A stretch of DNA of 39,034 nucleotides from NCBI GenBank assembly GCA_030528125.1, contig JAUMZM010000013.1, forward strand, positions 1 to 39,034, in the 5' to 3' direction. Shown here piece after piece: positions 18,029 to 26,259 of this stretch. The notes under the pieces were generated by a model, which saw nothing but the letters and a program-made list of their open reading frames with translations, made no database searches and was not told the DNA's origin. This DNA comes from Tissierellia bacterium. Its GTDB lineage: Bacteria; Bacillota; Clostridia; Tissierellales; Peptoniphilaceae. How positions within the stretch are numbered: position 1 is the stretch's first letter; every line of letters starts with the position of its first letter. A program made the translations under genes and the position numbers.

Positions 18029-19508
18029 TTTTCTCTAAATACTTCGGCAATAAAACTTGCACTTCGGTTCCCTTTCCTGCGGTAGAATCAATAGTAATCT
18101 TTCCATAATGTTCCCTTATTACATAACGGATGTAATAAAGTCCAAGTCCCCAATTTTCAGTTGTGGACTTATATGTTTTAAAAGGCTCAAATACATACTT
18201 AAGCTTTGATTTTTCTATGCCATCTCCATCATCTTTTACAGATATAAGATAATAAAGTCTTTCTTGTCTTATACTTAAACTTATATTTTCGGCATTAGCC
18301 TGTGCACTATTACAAAGAAGCTGATAGATTGCTTCACCAAGCTGATCCTTGTCAGCTAGAATTTTTGTATCAAAATCAAAGTTAACTTCTAAATTAGAAT
18401 CATAATCAGATTTTAAAAATCTAGATACGCTCATTTCTATAATATCTGATAATCTAACTGTAGATAATTTTACAGAGCCTGGATTAATATTTTTATATAC
18501 TGAATTTATGTGAGCAATCATCTGCTCATGCAAGCCTTTTTGTTTTTCTAAAATTTCATATAATTTGTCTTTGTCTATTTTATCTGCATTAAGTGCTCTT
18601 TCTAGTCTTCTATCCATAACCTTTGCAGCTAGAATTTGATTTTTAAGACTATGTGCAAAAACAGACACACCCATACTTCTATTGTCAAATTTCTTTTTAA
18701 AAATTACATCTTCTCTATATTCTAGATAATTGATATTTGTATATCTAATAAGTCCCAAATTTCCAATTATCAAAAACAAAATAACAAATGCAAATGTACT
18801 TATATAACCTACACTACTCATTTCTTGATTTAGATAAGTTAAAGATCCCATCGATATATACTCACTTATAAACATATTGTAAATTTGTGCAGGATCTTGG
18901 AATGCATATAAAGAATAAAGCGATGTTAGACCAATCATACCAAGAACTATATATCGAAATTCTTTTTTGCAAGTTCTTATAGTAATAGAAAAATACTCAA
19001 TCAATATTATAATAAAAGCTACAACTATATAAGAAATTATCAAAATTCTAGTCATGTAGATATTAAATACCAAAAGTCTAAATCTACCTGAAACAAGATG
19101 TTTAAAAATAGGTGGATAATAATATATAAGATAAATAATTGGCAAAATTGATAAAATATAAATCAAGTTTTTCCTATTTCTTCTAATCCATACAATCATA
19201 GAACACTCAATTGCTAATAGCAGCAAAAAATAGGGGAAAATGGTTCTTCCAATAGCAACCAAGTATCCTATCATCCCAAATGTCACAGGCATATTTCTCA
19301 AAAATACTTGTATGGATTTATCTAAAAACAGAAATCTTATGCTAGATTTACTATATCCTCCTGATTTTGCAATTGTTGTTATGACACCTAAGAATATGAA
19401 TAAAAACGATGTACATATCATTAATACACAGAAACTAAGAATGTCTTTTCTTCGAAATACAAGATATATAGTTGTAACTAACATAATTAGTAATAAAATT
19501 ATAAGCAT
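18021..19508 (-). CDS. Membrane sensor histidine kinase
   Basis: 495 aa. About the first 255 residues are largely hydrophobic, with roughly seven or eight membrane segments and no recognisable extracellular sensor domain. The kinase core has the H-box around His-286 (FAHSLKNQ), N-box LLCNSAQA (Asn-400), G1 DDGDG (426-430) and G2 WGLGLYYI (453-460). The ATG is preceded by AGAGG. It is the first gene of the operon, 30 nt from an extended -10 promoter. A multi-pass sensor of this kind may sense a membrane or small-molecule signal; the ligand is not readable from sequence. Confidence 0.88.
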   Translation of the reverse strand: MLIILLLIMLVTTIYLVFRRKDILSFCVLMICTSFLFIFLGVITTIAKSGGYSKSSIRFLFLDKSIQVFLRNMPVTFGMIGYLVAIGRTIFPYFLLLLAIECSMIVWIRRNRKNLIYILSILPIIYLIYYYPPIFKHLVSGRFRLLVFNIYMTRILIISYIVVAFIIILIEYFSITIRTCKKEFRYIVLGMIGLTSLYSLYAFQDPAQIYNMFISEYISMGSLTYLNQEMSSVGYISTFAFVILFLIIGNLGLIRYTNINYLEYREDVIFKKKFDNRSMGVSVFAHSLKNQILAAKVMDRRLERALNADKIDKDKLYEILEKQKGLHEQMIAHINSVYKNINPGSVKLSTVRLSDIIEMSVSRFLKSDYDSNLEVNFDFDTKILADKDQLGEAIYQLLCNSAQANAENISLSIRQERLYYLISVKDDGDGIEKSKLKYVFEPFKTYKSTTENWGLGLYYIRYVIREHYGKITIDSTAGKGTEVQVLLPKYLEKNE

Positions 19509-19531
19509 ATTTAACCTCTCTTCTAGGCTAA

Positions 19532-19540
19532 ATTATAACA
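19532..19540 (-). promoter_or_regulatory. Extended -10 promoter of the two-component/sugar operon
   Basis: Minus strand TGTTATAAT (TGn plus a perfect -10). No good -35 box is found at 16-18 nt, which suits an extended -10 or activator-dependent promoter. It gives a leader of about 17 nt to the kinase start. Confidence 0.6.
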
Positions 19541-19560
19541 TATACAGTTGATAATTTTAG

Positions 19561-19589
19561 CAAAGGGAATGTTTAAAACACTCCCTTTG
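19561..19589 (-). terminator. Hairpin after ssuA
   Basis: CAAAGGGAATGTTT / AAACACTCCCTTTG form a long stem between ssuA and the kinase promoter. There is no U-run after it on the minus strand, so termination may be leaky and some read-through from ssuABC into the kinase operon is possible. Confidence 0.55.
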
Positions 19590-19598
19590 TCAAAATAC

Positions 19599-20672
19599 TT
19601 ATTTAGTTGCTAAATCGTTAGCCTCTTGCATAATATCAAATAGTACATAATCTTCTACTGGTACTTCTTCTTTAATAGCTCCTGCATCTAGGAATGTTTT
19701 TTGTTGATTTTCATAGTATTTTTTTACTGTACCATCTTTAAGTGCATCTTTTAAGAAAGTTGCTCCTGAAGTCTCCCAGTTACCTTCGTTCTTGCTGTTT
19801 AGCATAGTTTCTTCGTCTAATTCTGTCTCTTTAGCTACTGCTTTTGCTACATCATCAAGTTTTTCAATTCTTAAATCTTGTGCTTCTTGTATAGCTGCTG
19901 CAAATCTAACCAAAACATCTCTATTTTCTTCAACATATTTATTTGTAGTTATAAAGCTTGATGGGAAAGTAGCTTTATCAATATATGTTTCATTATTTGC
20001 AAGCATTACAGCATCATCGCCAAGTTGTTCTTTTATAGTTACTGTTCCAGGTGACCAAGTTGCAACTGCATCTATTTGTCCTGATACCATTGATGGAACT
20101 ACTCCTGATGCATCCATTTCTACTATTTCAACATCATCTTCAGTTAATCCTGCATCTTCTAAAGCAAGTTTTAATATAATATCTGCACTTGTTCCCATTG
20201 TTGATGCTATCTTTTTGCCTTTTAAATCTGCTAGAGTCTTTACTCCTCTTGATGCATTTCCTATAACTTCGTCAGCTAATGAGGTAGAATCAAGTTGGAA
20301 TATAACTGCTTGTCCTTCAATTGCAAGCTTGTGAGCTCCATGACCTATTTGAGAAATATCTATATCTCCAGATCCCATTGCTGCTATTTCATCTGGTCCA
20401 TTTGAAAATCTAGTAAGTTCTACATCTATACCATATTTTTCAAATAATCCATAATCTCTAGCTGCAATAAGTGCTGATGCAGATCCCATATTTGGCATAT
20501 ATGCAACTCTTACTTTGTCTAATTCTTTAGTTTCTTCAACAGCTTTAGATGTATTATCTGAAGTTGGTGTTGAATTTGCGTTTTCATTGTTTCCTTTTCC
20601 ACAAGCTGTTACCATAAGTGATAATGATAACATCATTCCCATGATTTTTAATAAGCTTTTACCTTTTTTCAT
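19599..20672 (-). CDS. ssuA: ABC transporter substrate-binding lipoprotein, SsuA/TauA/NMT1 family
   Basis: 357 aa. Signal peptide with lipobox VTAC (Cys-24), then a Ser/Asn/Thr-rich linker and a periplasmic-binding fold of the sulfonate/nitrate/taurine family (VRVAYMPNMGSASALIAAR, GLFEKYGIDVELTRF, GSGDIDISQIGHGAH, LKGKKIAS). It captures a small anionic or nitrogen/sulfur compound outside the cell and passes it to the permease. The exact ligand cannot be told within this family (sulfonates, taurine, nitrate-like, pyrimidines), so the symbol is family level. It starts 10 nt after ssuB with AGGAG upstream. Confidence 0.8.
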   Translation of the reverse strand: MKKGKSLLKIMGMMLSLSLMVTACGKGNNENANSTPTSDNTSKAVEETKELDKVRVAYMPNMGSASALIAARDYGLFEKYGIDVELTRFSNGPDEIAAMGSGDIDISQIGHGAHKLAIEGQAVIFQLDSTSLADEVIGNASRGVKTLADLKGKKIASTMGTSADIILKLALEDAGLTEDDVEIVEMDASGVVPSMVSGQIDAVATWSPGTVTIKEQLGDDAVMLANNETYIDKATFPSSFITTNKYVEENRDVLVRFAAAIQEAQDLRIEKLDDVAKAVAKETELDEETMLNSKNEGNWETSGATFLKDALKDGTVKKYYENQQKTFLDAGAIKEEVPVEDYVLFDIMQEANDLATK

Positions 20673-20682
20673 TTTTTTACTC

Positions 20683-21474
20683 CTATTTTTTAACCTCTAA
20701 ATATTCTTGATATACTTTAGACCAAATATAATTTTTTAATTCTACAAATCTATCTGCCATTTTTGTTTCTTGATCTCTTGGATAAGGGATATCAATCGGT
20801 ACAATTTCTTTTATTCTTCCTGGTCTAGCACTCATTATTACAACTCTTTGTGCTAATATTACAGACTCTTCAACATCATGTGTTATAAAAAAGCATGTCT
20901 TTCTTTCACTTTCCCAAGTATGTAATAGTTCTGTCTGCAACTGTGTTCTTGTCTGGGCATCCAATGCTCCAAATGGCTCATCCATCAATAAAACGCTTGG
21001 ATTTACTGCATAAGCTCTTGCAATTGCAACTCTTTGCTTCATTCCTCCTGATAGCTCTTTAGGAAAGCTATCTGCAAATGCCTTAAGTCCTACCATATCC
21101 AAATACTTTTCTGAGATTTCTCTTATCTCTTGTTCGGATCTTTCTTTGTTTAGTTTTAAACCAAATTCAACATTTTCTCTAACTGTAAGCCATGGGAAAA
21201 GTGCATACTGTTGAAATACAACTCCTCTTTCTTTTCCAGGTCCTGTAACTTTGTTCCCATCTACTAAGATTTCTCCAGATGTTGGTTCTTGTAATCCTGC
21301 GATGATATTTAAAAGTGTAGATTTACCACAACCAGATGGGCCTACAACGCAGATAAATTCGTTGTTTTTAATTTCTAAGTTCACTCCATTTAATGCAGTG
21401 ACTTCACCATTTCTGCCTTCAAATTTCTTTACGACATTATCGATTTTTACTTTTATTCCACTGTTTCCTGCCAT
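20683..21474 (-). CDS. ssuB: ABC transporter ATP-binding protein, SsuB/TauB family
   Basis: 263-aa ATPase: Walker A GPSGCGKST (45-53), Q-loop VVFQQYALFPW, signature LSGGMKQR (141-148), Walker B VLLMDEP (161-167) and the switch histidine in FITHDVEES. It powers import of the SsuA ligand. It overlaps ssuC by 22 nt; AAAGGAAG lies upstream of its ATG within ssuC. Confidence 0.92.
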   Translation of the reverse strand: MAGNSGIKVKIDNVVKKFEGRNGEVTALNGVNLEIKNNEFICVVGPSGCGKSTLLNIIAGLQEPTSGEILVDGNKVTGPGKERGVVFQQYALFPWLTVRENVEFGLKLNKERSEQEIREISEKYLDMVGLKAFADSFPKELSGGMKQRVAIARAYAVNPSVLLMDEPFGALDAQTRTQLQTELLHTWESERKTCFFITHDVEESVILAQRVVIMSARPGRIKEIVPIDIPYPRDQETKMADRFVELKNYIWSKVYQEYLEVKK

Positions 21475-22235
21475 CCAGTTAACTTCCTTTCTAAGAATCT
21501 AACAATTTTTTCAAATATCATACCAATTATTCCAATAAGAATAATTCCTAAAAGCATCTCTGGTAACATAAAGGATGAAGATGCTTGTCTTGTAAACATT
21601 CCAAGTCCTTTTGATGCACCAGTTAACTCAGCTGCAATTAGTGTTGTAAGGGAAGCTGACAAACCTAATCTTGAACCAACCAAGATAAATGGAATAGATG
21701 CTGGGATAATAATTTTGAAAAATATCTGATATTCATTTGCTCCCAAAACTCTTGCTGCATTTATCAAAGTTTTATCTACATTTCTAACTCCTTGGTATAT
21801 TGTTATAACCAATGTCAAAAATGCTGCAATAAATATAACTATGATTTTTGATGTTTCTCCAACTCCTGCTCCTAATACTACAAGTGGGATATATGCTAAT
21901 GGTGGGATATTTCTTATAAACTGAATCCATGGTTCTATAAGATTTCTTACTGGTTCATACCAAGCCATTAAAAATGCCACTGGAATAGATACAATAAATG
22001 CAAGGCCAAAACCAATCAATACTCTAGTTAATGAGTAATAAATGTGAGGCCAAAGTGTTCCGTCGGAAACCTTTTTTATAAGAGCTTTTACAACTTGAAT
22101 AGGATTTGCAAAAATCAATCTACCACTTTCGCTATTTGCTATAAGAACCCAAATCAAAATAGCCAATGCAAAGGATATCAATAGCCATACTCTGTGATCA
22201 ATACGATTAATAAAGCCTTCTTTTTTCTTGTTCAT
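21453..22235 (-). CDS. ssuC: ABC transporter permease, SsuC/TauC family
   Basis: 260 aa with about six membrane helices and the BPD_transp EAA loop (ARVLGANEYQIFFKIIIP, about residues 160-180) that contacts the ATPase. It is the first gene of the transporter transcript (order C-B-A), with GAGG 9 nt before its ATG. Confidence 0.9.
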   Translation of the reverse strand: MNKKKEGFINRIDHRVWLLISFALAILIWVLIANSESGRLIFANPIQVVKALIKKVSDGTLWPHIYYSLTRVLIGFGLAFIVSIPVAFLMAWYEPVRNLIEPWIQFIRNIPPLAYIPLVVLGAGVGETSKIIVIFIAAFLTLVITIYQGVRNVDKTLINAARVLGANEYQIFFKIIIPASIPFILVGSRLGLSASLTTLIAAELTGASKGLGMFTRQASSSFMLPEMLLGIILIGIIGMIFEKIVRFLERKLTGWQETVE

Positions 22236-22280
22236 ATTTTGCTACCTCATTTCTTAAAAAGATAATATCATAATTTATAT

Positions 22281-22361
22281 AATCGCGTAAGGTTGAAATT
22301 TTACCCCCCTAAGAAAACGATTTGTGAGTTTAATGACTTTTATCTATTTCTTGAAATTATA
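22281..22361 (-). promoter_or_regulatory. ssuC leader with -10 box and unexplained structured element
   Basis: A TATAAT (22356-22361, minus) without a clear -35 lies about 120 nt before ssuC. Between it and ssuC the minus strand has a run of six G (22304-22309) enclosed by AATCG/CGATT complementary arms (22281-22285, 22318-22322), unusual in such AT-rich DNA. I do not match it to TPP, SAM, guanidine or other common riboswitch consensus sequences. Confidence 0.3.
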
Positions 22362-22381
22362 GTATAAATTAGACAATAAAT

Positions 22382-22427
22382 AAGCTGATATTAAAGCTAA
22401 AATAAAACTTTTGCTAAATATCAGCTT
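22382..22427 (-). terminator. Terminator-like hairpin after the aroQ-aroK fusion
   Basis: AAGCTGATATT...AGC pairs with GCT..AATATCAGCTT around a 15-nt AT-rich loop, starting 5 nt beyond the coding end. The U-tract is weak on the minus strand (ATTTATTG). Confidence 0.55.
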
Positions 22428-22431
22428 GCTT

Positions 22432-23145
22432 TTAATTTTTATTAAAATCTTCTAAGATATCTCGTGCACTTTTTTCTATAGTGTAATTAAATATTTTTTT
22501 ATCTGATACTTTCTTATACAAAGGAAGTCTCTTTTTATAAAGTTCTTCTAATGGATTTGTCTTTGATAAAGGTCTATTTGCTATTGGAAGATCTTCTAAG
22601 TTTCTTTCAAGAAAATAAACTTTTGAGTTATTTCTAAGACTTTTATGATTTTCTTCTCTTATTATGCTTCCTCCTCCTGAAGCTAGTACATAATGGTTAT
22701 CTTTTACTATCTCAGCTAGAGTTTTTTGTTCTACATCTCTAAAATAATCTTCGCCTTTTTGTTGAAAGATCTTTTCTATATCTCCATATCTTTTAACTAT
22801 TTCATAGTCTAAATCTATGAATTTATAATCGCTTATTTTTGATATCTCTTTTGCAATACTTGTCTTTCCAACTCCAGGCATTCCAACTAATACTATATTA
22901 TCTGTATCTTGGATTTTCTTGGATTGCTCTATTATTTTTTTATATATTTCGATTTTATCTTTTGAATATCTTTCATTTTCTAATCTTTTGAATATTTCTT
23001 CTTCTCTCTTATTATCTGTAAGATTTATATTTTCTTTTTTCTTTATTTTAGATATCTCTTTTGCAATATCAAATCTTTCATCTAATAGATCATTTATCTT
23101 CTTATCAATCTGATCTATATTTAATCTATATTCATCTAATCTCAT
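22432..23145 (-). CDS. aroK: Bifunctional chorismate mutase (AroQ type) - shikimate kinase fusion
   Basis: 237 aa, two domains. Residues 1-80 are an AroQ chorismate mutase: Arg-7, Arg-24, Lys-35, Asp-44, Arg-47, Ser-75 and Gln-79 fit the E. coli active-site pattern. Residues 82-237 are shikimate kinase: Walker A GMPGVGKT (88-95), DLD (111-113), FRD (Arg-136), SGGG (156-159) and the lid arginine in NRPLSK (Arg-191). It phosphorylates shikimate and would convert chorismate to prephenate, two separated steps of aromatic amino acid synthesis. It overlaps aroA by 14 nt with GGGGGAG just before its ATG. Confidence 0.9.
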   Translation of the reverse strand: MRLDEYRLNIDQIDKKINDLLDERFDIAKEISKIKKKENINLTDNKREEEIFKRLENERYSKDKIEIYKKIIEQSKKIQDTDNIVLVGMPGVGKTSIAKEISKISDYKFIDLDYEIVKRYGDIEKIFQQKGEDYFRDVEQKTLAEIVKDNHYVLASGGGSIIREENHKSLRNNSKVYFLERNLEDLPIANRPLSKTNPLEELYKKRLPLYKKVSDKKIFNYTIEKSARDILEDFNKN

Positions 23146-24346
23146 AATCTCCCCCTAGTTTCTTAAAGTCTTCGAAAAATTGAGGATAGCTCTTTTCGAC
23201 AGCCTCATAGTTTTCTATTATTATATCTTCATCAGTTAGATTTCTTGCAAATGCTGCTGCCATTACTATTCTATGGTCATCATAGGAATTTATTGTAGCT
23301 CCTTTTAATTTAGATGGATAAATTATGATATTATTATCATTTATTTCAAATTTTGCATTTAATCTTTCTAACATTTCTGATAGTGATATGATTCTATTTG
23401 ATTCTTTGTATTTTAGTCTTTCGATATTTCTTATTACTCCACCTTTTTTGGTCATCAATATGGCTATAAGTGAGAACAAATCTATATTTTGCTCTAAGTC
23501 TATGTCAAGGTAATTGTATTTTCCCTTTTCTATTGTATTTGCTTTTACATTTGCTCCATAGTCTTTTAGTATATCTATTATCTTTCTATCTTGTTGTATG
23601 CTATTGGGATTTAGATTACATATATTTACTTTCCCAAACGCTCCTGATGCAAGAAAATACGAGGCATTTGAATAATCTGCCTCTACTTCATATATTTTCT
23701 TATATTTGGTTTTTTCTTTTAAATAGAATGTATTTTCTTTTCTTTCAATTATCCTTCCAAAATCTCTTAGAGTCTGTATTGTCATATCAATATAGCTTTT
23801 TGAATTCAAATCGCCCTTGTATTCTAATTTTCCTCCATTAAATGCTATATAGATAAGTCCTGCTGATATGAATTGACTTGTTATATTCGTATCAAATGTC
23901 AATGTGTTTTCTTGTAGATTGAAGGATTTTATGCAAATCGGATTTTCTCCTTCTACTATATGGCCTACTTTTCTCATTTGATTTATAAGCTCTGTATGAT
24001 TTCTTTTGGATAAATTATCGGATGTTTCTATAATTATTTCTTTTGAAAAAAAGCAAGAATTCATCATAAATAATCTTAGAGCTGTTGCTGATCTATCGAT
24101 GTATATATTTGCTTTATTGATATTTTCTTTTCTGTAGATTTCATAATAGCCGTTACTTTCATCAAAAACATAGCCTAGTTTTTCTAGTGGATTTATTATA
24201 TCCAATATGTCATTTGATAATGTTGTTTTTATTTTGATATTGGAATTTATGATTGCAGCTATAAGTATTGCTCGAATCGCATAGGATTTTGATGATATTA
24301 CTTCTAATCTTCCATTATTAGCGGGCTTTTTTATTATAATATCCAT
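23132..24346 (-). CDS. aroA: 5-enolpyruvylshikimate-3-phosphate synthase, divergent
   Basis: 404 aa. EPSP synthase joins PEP to shikimate-3-phosphate. Active-site blocks: SSKSYAIR (Lys-20, Ser-21, Arg-25), DRSATALR (84-91), TSQF (S3P-binding), KESNR, YDDHR and the late VEKSYP Lys. The PEP/glyphosate loop, GNAGTAMR in E. coli, has Ala-87 where sensitive enzymes have Gly-96, as in known glyphosate-tolerant enzymes. It starts 7 nt after the S41 peptidase without a good ribosome binding site, so it probably relies on coupling. Confidence 0.9.
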   Translation of the reverse strand: MDIIIKKPANNGRLEVISSKSYAIRAILIAAIINSNIKIKTTLSNDILDIINPLEKLGYVFDESNGYYEIYRKENINKANIYIDRSATALRLFMMNSCFFSKEIIIETSDNLSKRNHTELINQMRKVGHIVEGENPICIKSFNLQENTLTFDTNITSQFISAGLIYIAFNGGKLEYKGDLNSKSYIDMTIQTLRDFGRIIERKENTFYLKEKTKYKKIYEVEADYSNASYFLASGAFGKVNICNLNPNSIQQDRKIIDILKDYGANVKANTIEKGKYNYLDIDLEQNIDLFSLIAILMTKKGGVIRNIERLKYKESNRIISLSEMLERLNAKFEINDNNIIIYPSKLKGATINSYDDHRIVMAAAFARNLTDEDIIIENYEAVEKSYPQFFEDFKKLGGDYEIR

Positions 24347-24353
24347 AGAGAAA

Positions 24354-25766
24354 TTAGTTTTCTCCTTCTTTTTCTTTTATTATATCTATCATTTGTCTAT
24401 AATCTGTAGCTTCTATATCAGGTGTTGTCTTATCTTTCTCATTAAGAGAACCATCACTTGTATATCCTAGTGAATTTGTAAATGAGAATACATAGCCTGA
24501 ATTTGGAAGATAGTCATTTATTACTCCAAGTGTTATTCCATCTCCACTTGTCCTTTCTCCAACAAGTGTTGCAAGATTTGTGTTTTTACAAAAACTTGCC
24601 ATAGATTCTGCTGCAGAATAGACCTTGTCATCTATTAGTAGATATATATTTCCCTTAAAATCAACACTATCTTTTGGGGAAATTTCTATAGTTTCTTTTG
24701 CAAAGTAGCTAAAGTTTTTTAGCGCTTCTTCATTTTCTAAGTGCAAATCAGATAGATTTATATCTTCTAGTTTTTGGTAATTATAATCGCCATCTTCAAG
24801 TACTATCTTTGTCCTATCTCCATCTTTAAAGAACATATAATTATCTGTCTTATATTTTTTGCCTATGATTTTTGGAAGTAGGAATTTTTGCCAATAATCT
24901 ACATTTCCTCCTCCATTTCCTCTTATATCAATTACTAGGGCTTTGTAGTTATTTAGATTATCACAGAAATCATTTAATATATCTTTATCCTTTTTCCAAT
25001 CATAAGTTGCAAGCATTTCGTTTATTTTAATTGAAACAATATTATCAGTTATCTCTTTTATTTCTAGATTCTCATTGCTTCTATCTCTATCGAAAAGCTT
25101 ATTTCTTCCGTTTTTCTTGTCTATTCCTGAAACTTGCATGCCTTCTAGATCATATCTATTTCTTACTGTTTGTGTATTCATATACAAAAACTCAAGAAAC
25201 ATACTTCTTGTCTTCCAATAATGCGAATAATGCTCTAAGCTATTTTCTACATAATATCTATCTGCTATCATGGCATGCTTATTTTGTAATTGCTCTATGA
25301 TTTTTTGCAATACATTATAGAAGTCATCGTCGTTTTTGCATTCTTTTACCCAGGATAGATACAAGTCATGATTATCTATAAAATTATATCCATGTTCTGT
25401 TTCTATAAGTTCTATAAATGGATAATTCTCTTTTATAATCTTAAAAAAATACTCATAATCCTCTATCATTTCTTCATTTGTAAGAGGCTTAGGAGTTTCT
25501 GGTTTGGGCAATGTAAGAACTGGAGGAGACTCCAGTGAATCATACCAATCAAAATAATCTTTGTATGTTTTAAATTTTTTGACATCATCTGGGAAAAATG
25601 TATTTTCCGCTTCATTTTCATCTAAGTCATTGTTAATATCTTTTAACTTTACGCTTTCTACATCTTTTCTTGATTGATTTAAAGAATAGATTCTTCTATT
25701 GACGCAAGAAGTTGATAATACCAAGACTATCAATAAATATATAAAAAATTTTTTTGAGGTTTTCAT
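24354..25766 (-). CDS. S41-family serine peptidase, probable surface protein
   Basis: 470 aa from the ATG at 25766, which forms an ATGA overlap with the upstream gene; a TTG at 25790 would add eight residues but is less likely. The N-terminus is a signal peptide ending near STSC (a poor lipobox). The C-terminal half is an S41 (tail-specific protease) domain: VIDIRGNGGGN and VYSAAES with the probable nucleophile Ser-384, then GERTSGDG. No clear PDZ domain is seen. It is likely an extracytoplasmic protease; the target is unknown. Confidence 0.8.
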   Translation of the reverse strand: MKTSKKFFIYLLIVLVLSTSCVNRRIYSLNQSRKDVESVKLKDINNDLDENEAENTFFPDDVKKFKTYKDYFDWYDSLESPPVLTLPKPETPKPLTNEEMIEDYEYFFKIIKENYPFIELIETEHGYNFIDNHDLYLSWVKECKNDDDFYNVLQKIIEQLQNKHAMIADRYYVENSLEHYSHYWKTRSMFLEFLYMNTQTVRNRYDLEGMQVSGIDKKNGRNKLFDRDRSNENLEIKEITDNIVSIKINEMLATYDWKKDKDILNDFCDNLNNYKALVIDIRGNGGGNVDYWQKFLLPKIIGKKYKTDNYMFFKDGDRTKIVLEDGDYNYQKLEDINLSDLHLENEEALKNFSYFAKETIEISPKDSVDFKGNIYLLIDDKVYSAAESMASFCKNTNLATLVGERTSGDGITLGVINDYLPNSGYVFSFTNSLGYTSDGSLNEKDKTTPDIEATDYRQMIDIIKEKEGEN

Positions 25767-26122
25767 ATTGCTCCGTTTCTTAAACACCAATCTCTTCTAT
25801 AAATATCAAATATTACTGCTACAAGTCCGCATGGATTTACCAAAGAAAAAAATACTACAAGTATCATGTATATATGTAAAGAGTTGTTTTCAAATTGCAT
25901 TATACGAGAGCGCTTTGATGAAGTTATCTTATTGGTAAATTTTACAATTGCTATTCCAATAGATACAATACCTGATACAATCTCAAAATACTCCCAAAAA
26001 TACAAACCAAACCCCAACACAGCAAATCCTGATAATAGCCAAAGGATTGCAGAAATTTTTGTCTTTTTGCTATATATATTTATAAACTTTTCTTCAGCTT
26101 TGTTTCTTTTAGTGTTTCTCAT
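25763..26122 (-). CDS. Small membrane protein, unknown function
   Basis: 119 aa with three hydrophobic segments (about 23-45, 48-64, 82-106) between basic stretches. I do not recognise the family. Its stop overlaps the start of the S41 peptidase (ATGA), so the two are co-translated and may act together at the membrane. Upstream is the aspA terminator. Confidence 0.6.
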   Translation of the reverse strand: MRNTKRNKAEEKFINIYSKKTKISAILWLLSGFAVLGFGLYFWEYFEIVSGIVSIGIAIVKFTNKITSSKRSRIMQFENNSLHIYMILVVFFSLVNPCGLVAVIFDIYRRDWCLRNGAI

Positions 26123-26214
26123 AGACTAATTATATATTAAAACACTACAAATTGAAAGAAGAGGAATTTTTCTTTAGAAAATTTAAATTTTAAAGAATTT
26201 ATCTTATAATTTTT

Positions 26215-26246
26215 TATATAAAAAAGCCTCCATAAAAGGAGGCTTT
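26215..26246 (-). terminator. Strong intrinsic terminator of aspA
   Basis: AAAGCCTCC / GGAGGCTTT perfect 9-bp stem, 6-nt loop, followed on the minus strand by TTTTTTATAT. Confidence 0.92.
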
Positions 26247-26259
26247 AAATTTATTTATA

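Noticed and set aside
19792-20334. 180-codon open frame on the plus strand
   Set aside because: It is fully antisense to ssuA, has no ribosome binding site and is Ser/Ile-rich low-complexity typical of a shadow frame.
22236-22361. TPP or guanidine riboswitch before ssuC
   Set aside because: The conserved THI box and ykkC-type ACGR motifs are absent.
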